The position numbers were made by a program, and so were the translations under genes. 59,360 nucleotides of DNA from Lachnospiraceae bacterium (lineage in GTDB: Bacteria; Bacillota_A; Clostridia; Lachnospirales; Lachnospiraceae), in the NCBI GenBank assembly GCA_017522685.1, contig JAFWYN010000024.1, positions 1 through 59,360 on the forward strand, written 5' to 3'. Of this stretch, positions 8,693 through 18,046 are shown piece after piece. The notes below the pieces were generated by a model. That model saw nothing but the letters and a program-made list of their open reading frames with translations. It had not been told where the DNA came from and searched no databases. Every line of letters begins with the position of its first letter. Within the stretch, counting starts at the first letter, position 1.

Positions 8693-8815
8693 TTTCATTA
8701 CCTCCATTCACTTTGTAATGAAAGAATATCCTTTTTGCGTTTGAATCTACATCCCCTGTTTGGAGAATTTAGGGGGAATCGGGCAAATTCTGTTGCTTTT
8801 TATGTTCTTATACAC

Positions 8816-9793
8816 TTACACTACACACATCAATCCGTAAAATACCAAACACAACAAGAAACTCACGATACTCACTTTATTGACTTTATAAGACTCCTTA
8901 TCCGGATTCCACTTATTCACATTATGATTTTCTACAAAGAAGCCTATGGTGGCAAACAACAATCCTGCCATAAGAGTTCCTGCCGCCTTCATGGCAGGAA
9001 GGGTATTGTTTTCGATGCCTTTCACTTCATATACCAATATGGTCATTCCCATTCCCACCAATATCAGTACAAAATAAATAATAGTGATAGGAATGCCTTT
9101 CACAGACCGCTTTTTATCCACTTCGTTACAATATATTTTATCTATGAATCTATAATTATTGAACAAAATGATTGCTATAAAGTTCAGTATATACACGATG
9201 AACACAAAAGCATTCATCCATGGAATCCTTAGCTTTGCACATCCTAATACGCACATCAAAAAAAGATACACTGTCGATGACATACCGATATGTAAATCCA
9301 TCTGCACCAGAAGTTTTTTCACCTCCGGATAATGATACTCTATTTTCTCACTAAATCCTGCAATGCCGGTGTATGAATTTTGCTTAATGGCATTGGAAAA
9401 ATAAACATGTAAAAATAGCTGTATGGGAATCCATATGATAAACATACAGACCAAAGTGCCAAAAACAAATACATCCAACAAATTGCTGATAATCATATAG
9501 GAAATGAAACACACTGCAGAGATACCGATAAAAATCCATGGCGTTTTATCCGGCCCCACACCTTCCTCCTCATTAGCGTCCTCGCATACATCATTTCCTA
9601 ACAGAACATCTACACTTACGCCCAAAGTATCCGCTAATTTAATCAGATTCTCCGAACTGGGTCTGGAAATATTACTCTCCCATTTCGTCACAGCCTGACG
9701 GCTGACTTCCAATACTTCTGCAACCTTTTCCTGAGATAGCCCCTTTGCCTTTCGGAACTTTGCTATGTTCTCTCCTAATTGATTTTGATTCAT
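8816..9793 (-). CDS. XRE-family regulator with multi-helix membrane domain
   Basis: A 325-residue protein with an N-terminal helix-turn-helix (residues about 5-66; LSQEKVAEVLEVSRQAVTKWESNISRPSS) and about seven hydrophobic segments from residue 90 on. The C-terminal half has no family I recognise beyond being a membrane sensor-like domain. An extended -10 (TGTTATAAT, minus strand, near 9826-9834) lies 33-41 bases upstream of the start. With the neighbouring XRE/two-helix protein it may form a membrane-stress or antimicrobial-sensing pair; this is inference from architecture. Confidence 0.82.
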   Translation of the reverse strand: MNQNQLGENIAKFRKAKGLSQEKVAEVLEVSRQAVTKWESNISRPSSENLIKLADTLGVSVDVLLGNDVCEDANEEEGVGPDKTPWIFIGISAVCFISYMIISNLLDVFVFGTLVCMFIIWIPIQLFLHVYFSNAIKQNSYTGIAGFSEKIEYHYPEVKKLLVQMDLHIGMSSTVYLFLMCVLGCAKLRIPWMNAFVFIVYILNFIAIILFNNYRFIDKIYCNEVDKKRSVKGIPITIIYFVLILVGMGMTILVYEVKGIENNTLPAMKAAGTLMAGLLFATIGFFVENHNVNKWNPDKESYKVNKVSIVSFLLCLVFYGLMCVV

Positions 9794-9919
9794 CCTACAC
9801 CAACCTCCCTAGAATTGATACCAAAATTATAACAATTTCTTCGGTTGCATACCACCAACTATACGGCAACTATTGGTTGCCGCAGCATTTTACAACTCCC
9901 GGCGCCCTATACTGCTTCG

Positions 9920-10270
9920 TTACAAAAAGTTTCGCTTCCCATATCTGTTTATATCAATGCTTTCCGCACCTGTCTCCTTCGTTGCCCAAACGATTACTTG
10001 TGCTACAAAGGACGGTACGATAGCTTCCGGAACAGAAAATGGCAATAAGTACCTGTTCCAGATACCGGTTGTTCTTTTATTCTGAAACACCTTTCCCTTG
10101 CTAATAACATATGCCACTTCAGCTTCTATGGGACATGCCAGTATTAATGCTTTATCTTCGGATAGAATATGAAGCATATGATAAGGACTGTCATCATCCA
10201 AATTCACATACCAAATATATTCTCTATTATCAACATTTATCTTTCGTCTTCCTTTTTTACAAACAGCCAT
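9920..10270 (-). CDS. Conserved-looking hypothetical protein, 116 residues
   Basis: A small soluble protein starting MAVCKKGRRKINVDNREYIWYVNLDDDSPYH. It is rich in beta-strand-like segments, with SPYHMLHILSEDKALILACP as the most protein-like core. I do not recognise the family. I chose the ATG at 10270, which follows GGATAG, over one ten codons upstream. No catalytic motif is visible. It lies downstream of a short open stretch at 10276-10416 that may be a gene remnant, so the pair could be one small cargo block. Confidence 0.6.
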   Translation of the reverse strand: MAVCKKGRRKINVDNREYIWYVNLDDDSPYHMLHILSEDKALILACPIEAEVAYVISKGKVFQNKRTTGIWNRYLLPFSVPEAIVPSFVAQVIVWATKETGAESIDINRYGKRNFL

Positions 10271-10589
10271 GATTACTATCCTTCCCGATATTTCCCGCAC
10301 AATCCCTTTTTCACATCTCTCAAACGCTCTCTGTCTAGTCCTACTCGGTCTATATCAATTTTTTTTACATTTTGGTATCCCTTGTTAGCAATTCCACGCC
10401 ATCTTGGTGGATGTTTTCAACACTTTTCGTATCTATAGCTTCATTCACTTACAAATAGTACCACTTTTCCTCAAAAAAGTGGTACCAAATAATCAATTCT
10501 GTACTTTTTGATACTTCAGGGCACTTTTCAGCCAAACAGACCATCCTTCCTTCAGCTGAACGCGCAAAATCATAACCGTTTAGCACATC
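10271..10589. other. Intergenic region with a hairpin and a possible gene remnant
   Basis: On the minus strand an open stretch at 10276-10416 encodes about 46 residues ending LDRERLRDVKKGLCGKYREG, but no start codon is seen, so it may be the tail of a lost gene. A strong hairpin GTACCACTTTT (10459-10469) with AAAAGTGGTAC (10476-10486) lies about 105 bases beyond the beta-mannosidase stop codon and may help to end that transcript, though no T run follows it on the minus strand. Nothing else is evident. Confidence 0.4.
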
Positions 10590-13106
10590 CTAATGCACAA
10601 TCTCATAGACACTTCTTACCCTAAACTCCTTCGCATCCCCTTCCAAAATCTGCACCGTTCTTTCTCCGGGATTCATGTCAAAGAAGTTGTCGGAAAGTCT
10701 CACATCTCCGTCCACGCCTTCTATTTCTACGAAGCGGGCAAAATGCTTTGCCTTCACCGTCAGCTTATCTCCATCACGGGTAAGCTCCAGCTCGGGATTC
10801 ACAAACTCAAAATGCTTGGGAGGTGTAAAAAGGCTGGTTCCGCTTGAAATCTCTTGACCATACACCTCAAAGCTGTAACTAAAATAATACTTCAACTCAT
10901 CATATTCTGAGAAATCCAGCTTCTTTAACCATAACGCACTTAACGGATCTACCATTACATTTTCAGTGCCCTGCTCTACGATTTCTCCATAGGCATCCCG
11001 CAAGCTCCAACGAACAACACCTTCAACCGACTCAAAGGTTTCATTCGTTACGCAAAGGGTGGCTGACTTCTCAATAGGCGCCGGCTCTGCGATACAGAAA
11101 GGTCTCTCGGAAAGCTCACCCACTTCCCTGCAGGAAATCATCACCGGTGCAAACATTCTCTTCTCCGCATAGTGAAGTGCCTTCCATCTGCCAAAGTAAT
11201 CAATACTTGCCCAGGAAGCCACCGGCCAGATATCGTTTAACTGCCACACCACAGTACCCATGCACTGTCCTCTGTGACGTCTGAAATGCTCCACACCATA
11301 GCGTATGGCATCTGCCTGCAAAAGTTGGGAAGCATATAATAAACTGTCAAAATCTTTCGGATACTGATACATAGCAGACAGATAGTTCAAAATCTTACCG
11401 TTAGCCGCTGCGTTTCTCTGATGCATTTCCATCACTCGGGAGAAAATATTCCGATCCTTTTCCTCCGTAAAAGCTTCCACCGTCTTTAAACAGGGATAGG
11501 ACTGGAAACCAAACTCTGATAAATAACGGAAGGCAAACTTCCTGTACTCCGTAAAAGGTTTATTTCCATGCCATACATCCCAGTAATGGGCATCTCCGCT
11601 GTTCTCTGCCTGGGGCTCATTGAAATTACCGCCGGAAGAAGGAGATGATGGCCAATAAAAGGTATGGGGATCCTCTTCCTTTACCACCTTCGGGATGATA
11701 AACTCAAATATCTTAATATAGTCATAAACCTGTTTTTGGGAAGGACTCCAGGAACGATTAATCACCTGGTCCTCCATCTCGTTATTACCACACCACAGGC
11801 CTAAGCAGGCATGATGACGGATTCGACGCACATTCTGACGCACCTCTTCCTTTATATTCTCTTCAAAATCCTCATCCAATTCATAGGAAGAACAGGAGAA
11901 CATAAAGTCCTGCCATACCATGAGCCCCAGTTCATCACAGATATCGTAAAAGAAATCTTCCGGATAGTAACCGCCACCCCATACACGGATACAGTTATGA
12001 TTAGCCCCTGCCGCATCCTCTAAAAGACTTCTGGTTCTGTCGTAAGTCACTCGCGACAACAAATTATCCTCAGGGATATAATCCGCACCCATGGCAAATA
12101 CATCCACACCATTCACCTGATGGCAGAATTTCTCGCCCCACTGGTCAGCTCCCGTATTCATGGTCATGGTACGCAAACCGATGCGACGTTTCCAGGTATC
12201 TATTACCTTACCTTCCGAATTCAACAATTCAACCTTCACGGTATAAAGCGGCTGCTTACCATAGCCATTGGGCCACCAAAGCTGAGGATTTGCAATATAT
12301 ACTGCACCATCCCCCTCCTGTTCATACACCTGTCCGTCCGGTGCTTCCACCTTCACAAGGGTTTGCACCTCTTCCGGCACACCATATTTCTTTACATCAA
12401 TCTGAAAGCGTAAGTATACACTATCCGCCCGAACAGCCACATATTTCCTGCCCTCCGCATCCGTCTGTATCTTTGAAATGCTCATACCATCAAACTGCTG
12501 CTTTACATAAACACCATCGATTTCTGCCACATTCACAGCCTTCAGATACACCGGACGAAACAGACCTGCATCAGGCAATCTGGGACCCCAGTCCCAACCA
12601 AACATGCAATGGGCTTTTCTAAGATGGGGGTATCCGGCCATAGCCTCGCTGACACCACCGGTATATACTTTTTCATTCTCTTCTTTTATGTATTTGGTAG
12701 GAGAATAGATTACCACCCGAAGCTGATTTTCTCCCACCTTGGCCAGACTCTTTATATCAAACTCCCAGGCACGATGCATATTTTCCGTATGTCCCAGCAA
12801 AGTATCATTCAGATAAATATCTGCCAGGGTATCGATACCGTCAAAGCACAAAAACAGGGCATCCGCTGCAAGCAACTCCGGTTCCGCCCGGAAAGAAGTC
12901 TCAAACACAAAATCGTTCTCCATCAACTTCACTGCCTGCAGCTCATTGTCCCTATAATGCGGGTCCGGCATCTTATCCAGCGCCAAAAGGGCACTGTAAA
13001 CAGAGCCCGGCACCTGTGCGGGCATCCATTCTTCTGAGATACCAAATACATTATCACCCAATATTTTCAGCTTCCACTGACCACCTAAATCCTTCTTCAT
13101 ATGCAT
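10590..13106 (-). CDS. Glycoside hydrolase family 2 beta-mannosidase
   Basis: The 838-residue protein has the GH2 layout: sugar-binding jelly-roll (about 1-190), immunoglobulin-like domain (about 190-300), TIM barrel (about 300-640) and C-terminal beta domains. In the barrel, LGLWCGNNEMEDQ holds the Asn-Glu pair with the acid/base glutamate, and YLSEFGFQSYPCL holds the nucleophile glutamate. WDWGPRLPDAG and IRVWGGGYYPEDFFYDICDELGLMVWQDFMF are typical of beta-mannosidases, which release mannose from mannan or N-glycan oligosaccharides. No signal peptide is seen, so it acts in the cytoplasm. It lies 15 bases after a PHP hydrolase gene. The promoter-proximal gene of this cluster is at 16092. Confidence 0.92.
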   Translation of the reverse strand: MHMKKDLGGQWKLKILGDNVFGISEEWMPAQVPGSVYSALLALDKMPDPHYRDNELQAVKLMENDFVFETSFRAEPELLAADALFLCFDGIDTLADIYLNDTLLGHTENMHRAWEFDIKSLAKVGENQLRVVIYSPTKYIKEENEKVYTGGVSEAMAGYPHLRKAHCMFGWDWGPRLPDAGLFRPVYLKAVNVAEIDGVYVKQQFDGMSISKIQTDAEGRKYVAVRADSVYLRFQIDVKKYGVPEEVQTLVKVEAPDGQVYEQEGDGAVYIANPQLWWPNGYGKQPLYTVKVELLNSEGKVIDTWKRRIGLRTMTMNTGADQWGEKFCHQVNGVDVFAMGADYIPEDNLLSRVTYDRTRSLLEDAAGANHNCIRVWGGGYYPEDFFYDICDELGLMVWQDFMFSCSSYELDEDFEENIKEEVRQNVRRIRHHACLGLWCGNNEMEDQVINRSWSPSQKQVYDYIKIFEFIIPKVVKEEDPHTFYWPSSPSSGGNFNEPQAENSGDAHYWDVWHGNKPFTEYRKFAFRYLSEFGFQSYPCLKTVEAFTEEKDRNIFSRVMEMHQRNAAANGKILNYLSAMYQYPKDFDSLLYASQLLQADAIRYGVEHFRRHRGQCMGTVVWQLNDIWPVASWASIDYFGRWKALHYAEKRMFAPVMISCREVGELSERPFCIAEPAPIEKSATLCVTNETFESVEGVVRWSLRDAYGEIVEQGTENVMVDPLSALWLKKLDFSEYDELKYYFSYSFEVYGQEISSGTSLFTPPKHFEFVNPELELTRDGDKLTVKAKHFARFVEIEGVDGDVRLSDNFFDMNPGERTVQILEGDAKEFRVRSVYEIVH

Positions 13107-13121
13107 TCCTTACTCCCTTGT

Positions 13122-13814
13122 TTATTCCTGTACCTTTTCTTCCACCAGCAATCCCAATTCCCCGGCTCTCAAAAGCTCCAGATAATCCAGAGGCTTTTCT
13201 ATTTTTGTTGCAAGCTCCACACCGCATCCGGGCAATCTTCCAGCAAAATGACTGTCAGAACCACAGGTCACCGGCAACTCATACATCATAGCATACAGCT
13301 TGGCACGCTCATTCATCAGCGGGTAATCCAACTGCCCTCCATTGATGATTTCCACACCATCCACATCCCTTGGAAACAGGTGAATATGATTGATATAATC
13401 TCTCTCCCTGAAAGGATGGGCATGTACGATAAATCCTCCATCTGCATGAATCTGTGCAAACGCTTTTCGGGGCTCCCACTTATCAATATCCGGATACTGC
13501 AGCAACCACTCTTTACTCAGGTTATAGACCAAAAAATCCGCTGCATCCACACAATATTCAAATCCAAAGAATACATCCAAACCGATTTTGTCTCCTTCTT
13601 CCTTGGCATGCTCATATCCCTTGCAGAAAAGCTCCACCTTTTCTTCCCAGCGTAAGGCTCTGTCCACTGCACAATTGCCGTTAAAGAAATGGTCTGTCAC
13701 AAACACGCCCGTATAGCCGGCATCCTTATAAGCCCGCACCATTTCCTGTCCGGTGCTTCGTCCGCAGGCACTTCCTTCCAGCGTATGCATATGTGTTTCG
13801 TACTTATAGCTCAT
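13122..13814 (-). CDS. PHP-domain phosphoesterase-like protein
   Basis: The 230-residue product shows the metal-binding PHP motifs: HMHTLEGSACG near residue 8-18, VTDHFFNGN near 39-47, FGFEYCVDA near 83-91, IVHAHPFRERD near 129-139, and GSDSHFAGRLPG near 190-201. These histidines and aspartates usually bind three metal ions and hydrolyse phosphoesters. Substrates in this group of stand-alone PHP proteins are varied and not predictable. It is 5 bases after the coiled-coil gene and 15 before the GH2 beta-mannosidase gene, so all are probably on one transcript. Confidence 0.85.
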   Translation of the reverse strand: MSYKYETHMHTLEGSACGRSTGQEMVRAYKDAGYTGVFVTDHFFNGNCAVDRALRWEEKVELFCKGYEHAKEEGDKIGLDVFFGFEYCVDAADFLVYNLSKEWLLQYPDIDKWEPRKAFAQIHADGGFIVHAHPFRERDYINHIHLFPRDVDGVEIINGGQLDYPLMNERAKLYAMMYELPVTCGSDSHFAGRLPGCGVELATKIEKPLDYLELLRAGELGLLVEEKVQE

Positions 13815-13819
13815 TTTAT

Positions 13820-15454
13820 TTACCTCTCGTTCTCATCCTTTCGATGAAATTCTTTTTTCTTTTTACTACTTTTTTTCTGTTCAAGCCACTTGATAATCTG
13901 CTTGCTGTACAGGGTGATTGCCACACCGGCTGCAAATACCATTACTACACAAACAGCAGCAAATATCCCCGGCTCTATCATATACAATAACAGCAACAAG
14001 CAGATAGCCATAAATACCATGGTTACGGTTCCTGAAATCACCTGATACCGGTTCAACGCTTCCTGCTTTGTTTGCAACTGTCTTTTCAAAGCTTCCTGCT
14101 CCCTCTTAAGCAAATTGATACTCTCTGCCTGACGATTCAGCATACTTTCCCTGTCTCTGCGCTCCTCCTGCAGCAACTGTTCTATTTGTTGAAGATAGCT
14201 ATTTCTTTCTCCCTTAAAGCTCTCCAGCTGGCGCATAAACTTCTCAGTACCTGCATTGGTACTTTGAATAACCTCCTGAATAAATCTCTCACGGTCCACA
14301 GCGTTGCTTTTCTCGATTTCCTGCACATACTGCCATACCGTGTTCTTATAATCCTCCTTCAGAAAGCCCAATGCCTCCTTGATAGTTTTCTCACGAAACA
14401 GCAGATTGTTTACCAAACCCTGAATCTGGGTCAGGCTCTCTTCCAACTCCTTGTGAAAGGCTTCATTACTCTCCTTAGTATTCTCCAGAATCTTCTGATA
14501 CTCCTGATTTCTAAGCACAAAGGTACTGCAAATTCCTGCCAGGGTATTTTGAAAAAGTGTATTCATTTCTCTGGATTTGCTTTCTATTTCATTACCAAAG
14601 GTAAAACGGTAATCCTCCAGCACACTGCGAATGGTAACTACAAACTTTTCTTTCTCCCTATCATTCAGCGCGGTTACATCCTTCGCAAAATCCGTAAAAC
14701 CTTCCTCGTAAGCCTTCTGAATATGTTTCATCAAGCTTTCTGTCTTACCCAGACTGTTTTCAATCTTTTCACGGACTCCCTGTACCTGCTCCACATTTTG
14801 CAGGGTCAGACGGGTCAGTTCCTGATTGGTTTTATGGCTATCCTTCAGTAACTCATCGCAGATACCATAATCTTTTTTGTATTGTTCCAAGGTTTGGGAC
14901 AGTTCCTTAATAAACTGTGTCCTCTCCTCCTGATTTAGCTGACTCACCCGTCCGGAAAACTCTTCAAAAATGCTCACGTATCTGTCATTAATACTTCCGA
15001 TAGTATGATTGATAGCCTCGAGACATCCGTTTATCACCACCCGCAAGCCATGAACCTGGGTCACCATCTCTTCGTTAGTTTCCCTGGCTGCCTCCGTAAG
15101 CTTTGTAACATCCCCCAGAAACTCTTCCCGATACTTCTTCAGCCCTTCTAAAAGTGCCTTGGAAAAAGCCTCTCTTTCTTCTTGATTAAAGGCAACGGAA
15201 TCCTGCATATACTGCTCCATCAGATCCTCCGTCTCTTTAAACATGGTTTCTACATACTGATGGATATCCTCCAGCCTTTTTTCCACACGAATACAAAGCC
15301 GGTCCACCTTTTCACGATTGCTCTCGGTGTATTTGTCCAGCTTCTCGTTGGCCTGCTCCGTATGGTACATCAATGCTTCATACTTGGATAATTGATTATT
15401 CAAATCCACACTGACTCTTTGTAAATCCTCTAACAGCTTATCCGTTTCTTCCAT
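13820..15454 (-). CDS. Large coiled-coil protein with C-terminal membrane anchor
   Basis: A 544-residue protein I cannot assign. Residues 1 to about 475 are almost wholly helical and charged, with predicted coiled coils. About four repeats share the pattern N-x-E-x-E-x-F then a Tyr-Lys-x-x-Phe/Tyr segment, for example LNQEERTQFIKELSQTLEQY and LNDREKEKFVVTIRSVLEDY, spaced about 90 residues apart. Two hydrophobic segments near residues 475-520 are followed by a lysine-rich tail, so it is likely anchored in the membrane with the coiled coil in the cytoplasm. It could be a scaffold or a polar organiser. It lies between a phosphatase gene and a PHP gene in one apparent operon. Confidence 0.7.
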   Translation of the reverse strand: MEETDKLLEDLQRVSVDLNNQLSKYEALMYHTEQANEKLDKYTESNREKVDRLCIRVEKRLEDIHQYVETMFKETEDLMEQYMQDSVAFNQEEREAFSKALLEGLKKYREEFLGDVTKLTEAARETNEEMVTQVHGLRVVINGCLEAINHTIGSINDRYVSIFEEFSGRVSQLNQEERTQFIKELSQTLEQYKKDYGICDELLKDSHKTNQELTRLTLQNVEQVQGVREKIENSLGKTESLMKHIQKAYEEGFTDFAKDVTALNDREKEKFVVTIRSVLEDYRFTFGNEIESKSREMNTLFQNTLAGICSTFVLRNQEYQKILENTKESNEAFHKELEESLTQIQGLVNNLLFREKTIKEALGFLKEDYKNTVWQYVQEIEKSNAVDRERFIQEVIQSTNAGTEKFMRQLESFKGERNSYLQQIEQLLQEERRDRESMLNRQAESINLLKREQEALKRQLQTKQEALNRYQVISGTVTMVFMAICLLLLLYMIEPGIFAAVCVVMVFAAGVAITLYSKQIIKWLEQKKSSKKKKEFHRKDENER

Positions 15455-15477
15455 GCTTCATCCCCCTTTACAGGTGC

Positions 15478-16092
15478 TTAAGAATAATACACCTTTCCTT
15501 CCTCTATCAGGTGATACTCGCCATCTGTATATTCCAATATGGATACTGCACAATTTTTATGTACGCCCTCTCCCCAAAATTCCGGGATGGATGTGCCATT
15601 AACATTTGCCAACAAGGCTTTCAGTGCACATCCGTGGGTGGATAAGAGAATGGTCATATCTTGATAACCATCTCTTTGAGTGAGCTCTTTCAGAAATTCT
15701 CCGGTTCGCTTTATCACATTTTGAAAGCTCTCACCTTTCGGCGGAACCTTATACTTCTCCGGTGCTTTAAAAAAATTCATAAAATCAGGGTCCGGAATAT
15801 TAAAGGTTTCCTCTCCGAAGGAAAGTCCTTCATAGTCTCCAAAACTGATTTCTATCAGCCTCTCCTCATATATGACTGGTATTCTTCGCTCTCCTCTTAT
15901 AATTTCGGCTGTTTCTACTGCTCGCTTTAAGGGTGAAGTAAAAATCACATCAAACTTTACATCCTTAAGCCCCTCTGCTGTTTTTAGTGCCAGTTCTCTG
16001 CCGTATCCATTTAATTTTATATCACTTCGTCCCTGAAGGCATCTTTTCTTATTTTGATCCGTTACACCATGACGAATAAGATAAATAATCAT
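15478..16092 (-). CDS. Histidine phosphatase superfamily protein (phosphoglycerate-mutase-like)
   Basis: The 204-residue product has the catalytic RHG motif at its N-terminus (IYLIRHGVTDQN), the second arginine region TSPLKRAVETAEII, the acidic ISFGDYEGLSFGEE loop and the second histidine in LLSTHGCALKALL. Members remove phosphate from sugars or cofactor intermediates such as alpha-ribazole phosphate, and true phosphoglycerate mutases are usually longer (about 230-250). The start at 16092 follows AAAGGG by nine bases. An ATG three codons upstream is also possible. Its promoter at 16123-16151 would drive the operon running to the beta-mannosidase. Confidence 0.85.
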   Translation of the reverse strand: MIIYLIRHGVTDQNKKRCLQGRSDIKLNGYGRELALKTAEGLKDVKFDVIFTSPLKRAVETAEIIRGERRIPVIYEERLIEISFGDYEGLSFGEETFNIPDPDFMNFFKAPEKYKVPPKGESFQNVIKRTGEFLKELTQRDGYQDMTILLSTHGCALKALLANVNGTSIPEFWGEGVHKNCAVSILEYTDGEYHLIEEGKVYYS

Positions 16093-16122
16093 TTGTATCA
16101 TCCCTTTCTCTCTTCCTCTATT

Positions 16123-16151
16123 AGTATAATATACCTTTGACCTATCTGCAA
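16123..16151 (-). promoter_or_regulatory. Promoter of the phosphatase to beta-mannosidase operon
   Basis: Minus-strand -35 TTGCAG (16151-16146) and -10 TATACT (16128-16123), 17-base spacer, about 30 bases before the phosphatase start codon. Confidence 0.7.
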
Positions 16152-16262
16152 AGAAATTCCGCAAATTCTTTCTATTTTTTGGTATATTTTTCTATTTCAC
16201 GAACATTCTATTTTTATAGGGTGTATTATCACCATTTTCTTCCATGTAGTTTTAAAAACTAC

Positions 16263-16291
16263 TTGACGTGCCATCAAAAACGTTATATGAT
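16263..16291 (+). promoter_or_regulatory. Promoter of degV
   Basis: -35 TTGACG (16263-16268) and -10 TATGAT (16286-16291) with a 17-base spacer, about 60 bases before the DegV start. Confidence 0.7.
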
Positions 16292-16352
16292 ACTTGTTGA
16301 AAAAGGAACAGATACTTATTCTTTCCATCATTGACAAATAAAGGAGTTTATC

Positions 16353-17195
16353 ATGAATATATCAGAAGTCAAAATAGTGGCTGATTCTTCAGCCGATGTA
16401 CTCTCCATCCCGGAGGTGCCCTATGCCTCTGCTCCCCTCATTATCCGTACCACCCGCAAGGAATATATTGATAATGCGGACCTGGATGTGACCTGCATGG
16501 TACAGGATTTGCTTTCCAATACAGAAAAAACCACCACTGCCTGTCCCGGCGTTGGTGATTGGATAGAAGCCTTTGGCGATGCCAAGTATATTTTTTGTGT
16601 AACCATTACCAGCGGCTTGTCCGGCAGTTACAACTCTGCCATGGTGGCAAAGCAAAGTTATGAGGAGCAATATCCGGACCGCAAGGTTTTTGTAATCGAC
16701 TCGCTTTCAGCAGGTCCCGAGTTAAAGCTGATTATTGAGAAACTTCAGGAATATATTACTGAAGGCAAGGACTATGATGAAATCTGTACCTGCATTATGG
16801 AGTACAAGGAACATACCGGTCTGATTTTCAGTCTGGCTTCCGTACGCAATCTGGCCAACAACGGCCGTGTCAGCCACTTGGTGGCAAGTGCCGTAGGCAT
16901 TCTGGGTATCCGTATCCTGGGCCGCGCCAGTGCACAGGGCACTCTGGAACAGCTTTATAAAAGCCGGGGCGAAAAGAGAGCACTACCCACTTTAATCAGC
17001 ATGCTGAAAGATCATAATTTTGCAGGCGGCAAGCTTCGTATCGGTCATGTATTAAATGAAACCGTAGCCCAGCAGTTCAAAAATATGGTGCTGGCTGCGT
17101 ATCCTACCACCCATGTAGAAATCTACCCCTTACGCGGCCTATGCAGCTTCTATGCCGAAAACGGCGGAATACTGATTGGATTTGAAAAGGGCTAA
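16353..17195 (+). CDS. DegV-family fatty-acid-binding protein
   Basis: The 280-residue product starts with KIVADSSADV, the family's N-terminal DSSxD motif, and has TTTACPGVGDW (near 60-70) and TITSGLSGSYNSA (near 83-95), which form the fatty-acid head-group pocket in DegV/FakB proteins. FakB proteins present fatty acids to the kinase FakA for incorporation into phospholipid. Length is typical. It stands alone with its own promoter. Its stop codon lies inside the hairpin terminator shared with the convergent ABC permease gene. Confidence 0.9.
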   Translation: MNISEVKIVADSSADVLSIPEVPYASAPLIIRTTRKEYIDNADLDVTCMVQDLLSNTEKTTTACPGVGDWIEAFGDAKYIFCVTITSGLSGSYNSAMVAKQSYEEQYPDRKVFVIDSLSAGPELKLIIEKLQEYITEGKDYDEICTCIMEYKEHTGLIFSLASVRNLANNGRVSHLVASAVGILGIRILGRASAQGTLEQLYKSRGEKRALPTLISMLKDHNFAGGKLRIGHVLNETVAQQFKNMVLAAYPTTHVEIYPLRGLCSFYAENGGILIGFEKG

Positions 17196-17216
17196 GGCAA
17201 TATTGCCTAGCCCTTT
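17186..17216. terminator. Bidirectional terminator covering two stop codons
   Basis: AAAGGGCTA (17186-17194) and TAGCCCTTT (17208-17216) pair, and GGCAAT/ATTGCC continue inside after one bulged base, giving a nearly perfect 31-base palindrome. It contains the TAA of degV and the TAG of the convergent permease gene, both of which end Lys-Gly-stop. T runs are short on both sides. Confidence 0.7.
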
Positions 17217-18046
17217 ACTGCACCTGCCACCACGCCTTCGATAATGTATTTCTGACAAAACAGGTAAAATACCACTATAGGGATGACAGACAGTACCAAC
17301 AGGGCCATCAGTGCACCATAATCCTTAGCTCCGTAGGAACCCATCAGATACTGTACCGCCACCGGTATGGTCTTATAGGGAGTCCCTACTCCGATGACCA
17401 AATAGGGTAACAAATAATCATTCCAAATCCACATAGCATTTAAGATTGCCACAGTTATGGCCGTGGGCTTCAATATAGGAAGCACAATCCGAAAATAAGT
17501 TTTCACCGGACTGCAACCGTCCATCAGTGCAGCCTCTTCTATTTCCAAAGGAATCCCCTTTACAAATCCGCAAAACATAAAAACCGACAAACCTGCACCA
17601 AATCCCAAATACAATACCAGCATTCCTAAAGGGTTATTCAGATTCAGGGAATCTGCCAGCTTGGACATGGTAAACATAATCATCTGAAAGGGTACTACCA
17701 TGGAAAACACAAAGGCGAAATATAGAAACTCCGTGCTTTTCGTCTTCACCCGGGTAATATACCAGGCGGTCATGGAAGTACAAAGAATGATTAGCAAAAC
17801 AGAAAAGACAGTAATGAATGTACTCCATCCGAAGGCAGAAAAGAACTCCGCCCGTTCCACGCCGTTAAAATAGTTCTCCAATCCCGCAAACAATTCTCCC
17901 TTTGGAAACGCAAAAGGCCTGTCACTGATAAAAAAGCGTCCTTTAAAAGAATTCATCCCCACGAAGAAAATAGGTGTAACAAACAGAACTGCCAATATAC
18001 TAAGCAGCAAAAGAAGGATTGTATTTGATAATGATTTCTTTCTCAT
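17207..18046 (-). CDS. Sugar ABC transporter permease, MalG type
   Basis: The 279-residue protein has six membrane helices and the EAA loop, here EEAALMDGCSPVKTYFRIVLPILKP near residues 175-199, which contacts the ATPase. N-terminal hydrophobic segment and the SFKGRFFISDRPFAFP stretch are typical of MalG/carbohydrate uptake transporter 1 (CUT1) permeases. It partners the MalF-type permease (one-base overlap) and the binding protein upstream. No ATPase gene is nearby, so it probably shares a general sugar-importer ATPase such as MsmK/UgpC encoded elsewhere. Confidence 0.93.
   Translation of the reverse strand: MRKKSLSNTILLLLLSILAVLFVTPIFFVGMNSFKGRFFISDRPFAFPKGELFAGLENYFNGVERAEFFSAFGWSTFITVFSVLLIILCTSMTAWYITRVKTKSTEFLYFAFVFSMVVPFQMIMFTMSKLADSLNLNNPLGMLVLYLGFGAGLSVFMFCGFVKGIPLEIEEAALMDGCSPVKTYFRIVLPILKPTAITVAILNAMWIWNDYLLPYLVIGVGTPYKTIPVAVQYLMGSYGAKDYGALMALLVLSVIPIVVFYLFCQKYIIEGVVAGAVKG

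Noticed and set aside
10276..10416. Additional small gene upstream of the 116-residue hypothetical protein
   Set aside because: The stretch looks protein-like at its C-terminal end but lacks a start codon and ribosome site, so it is recorded only as a possible remnant.
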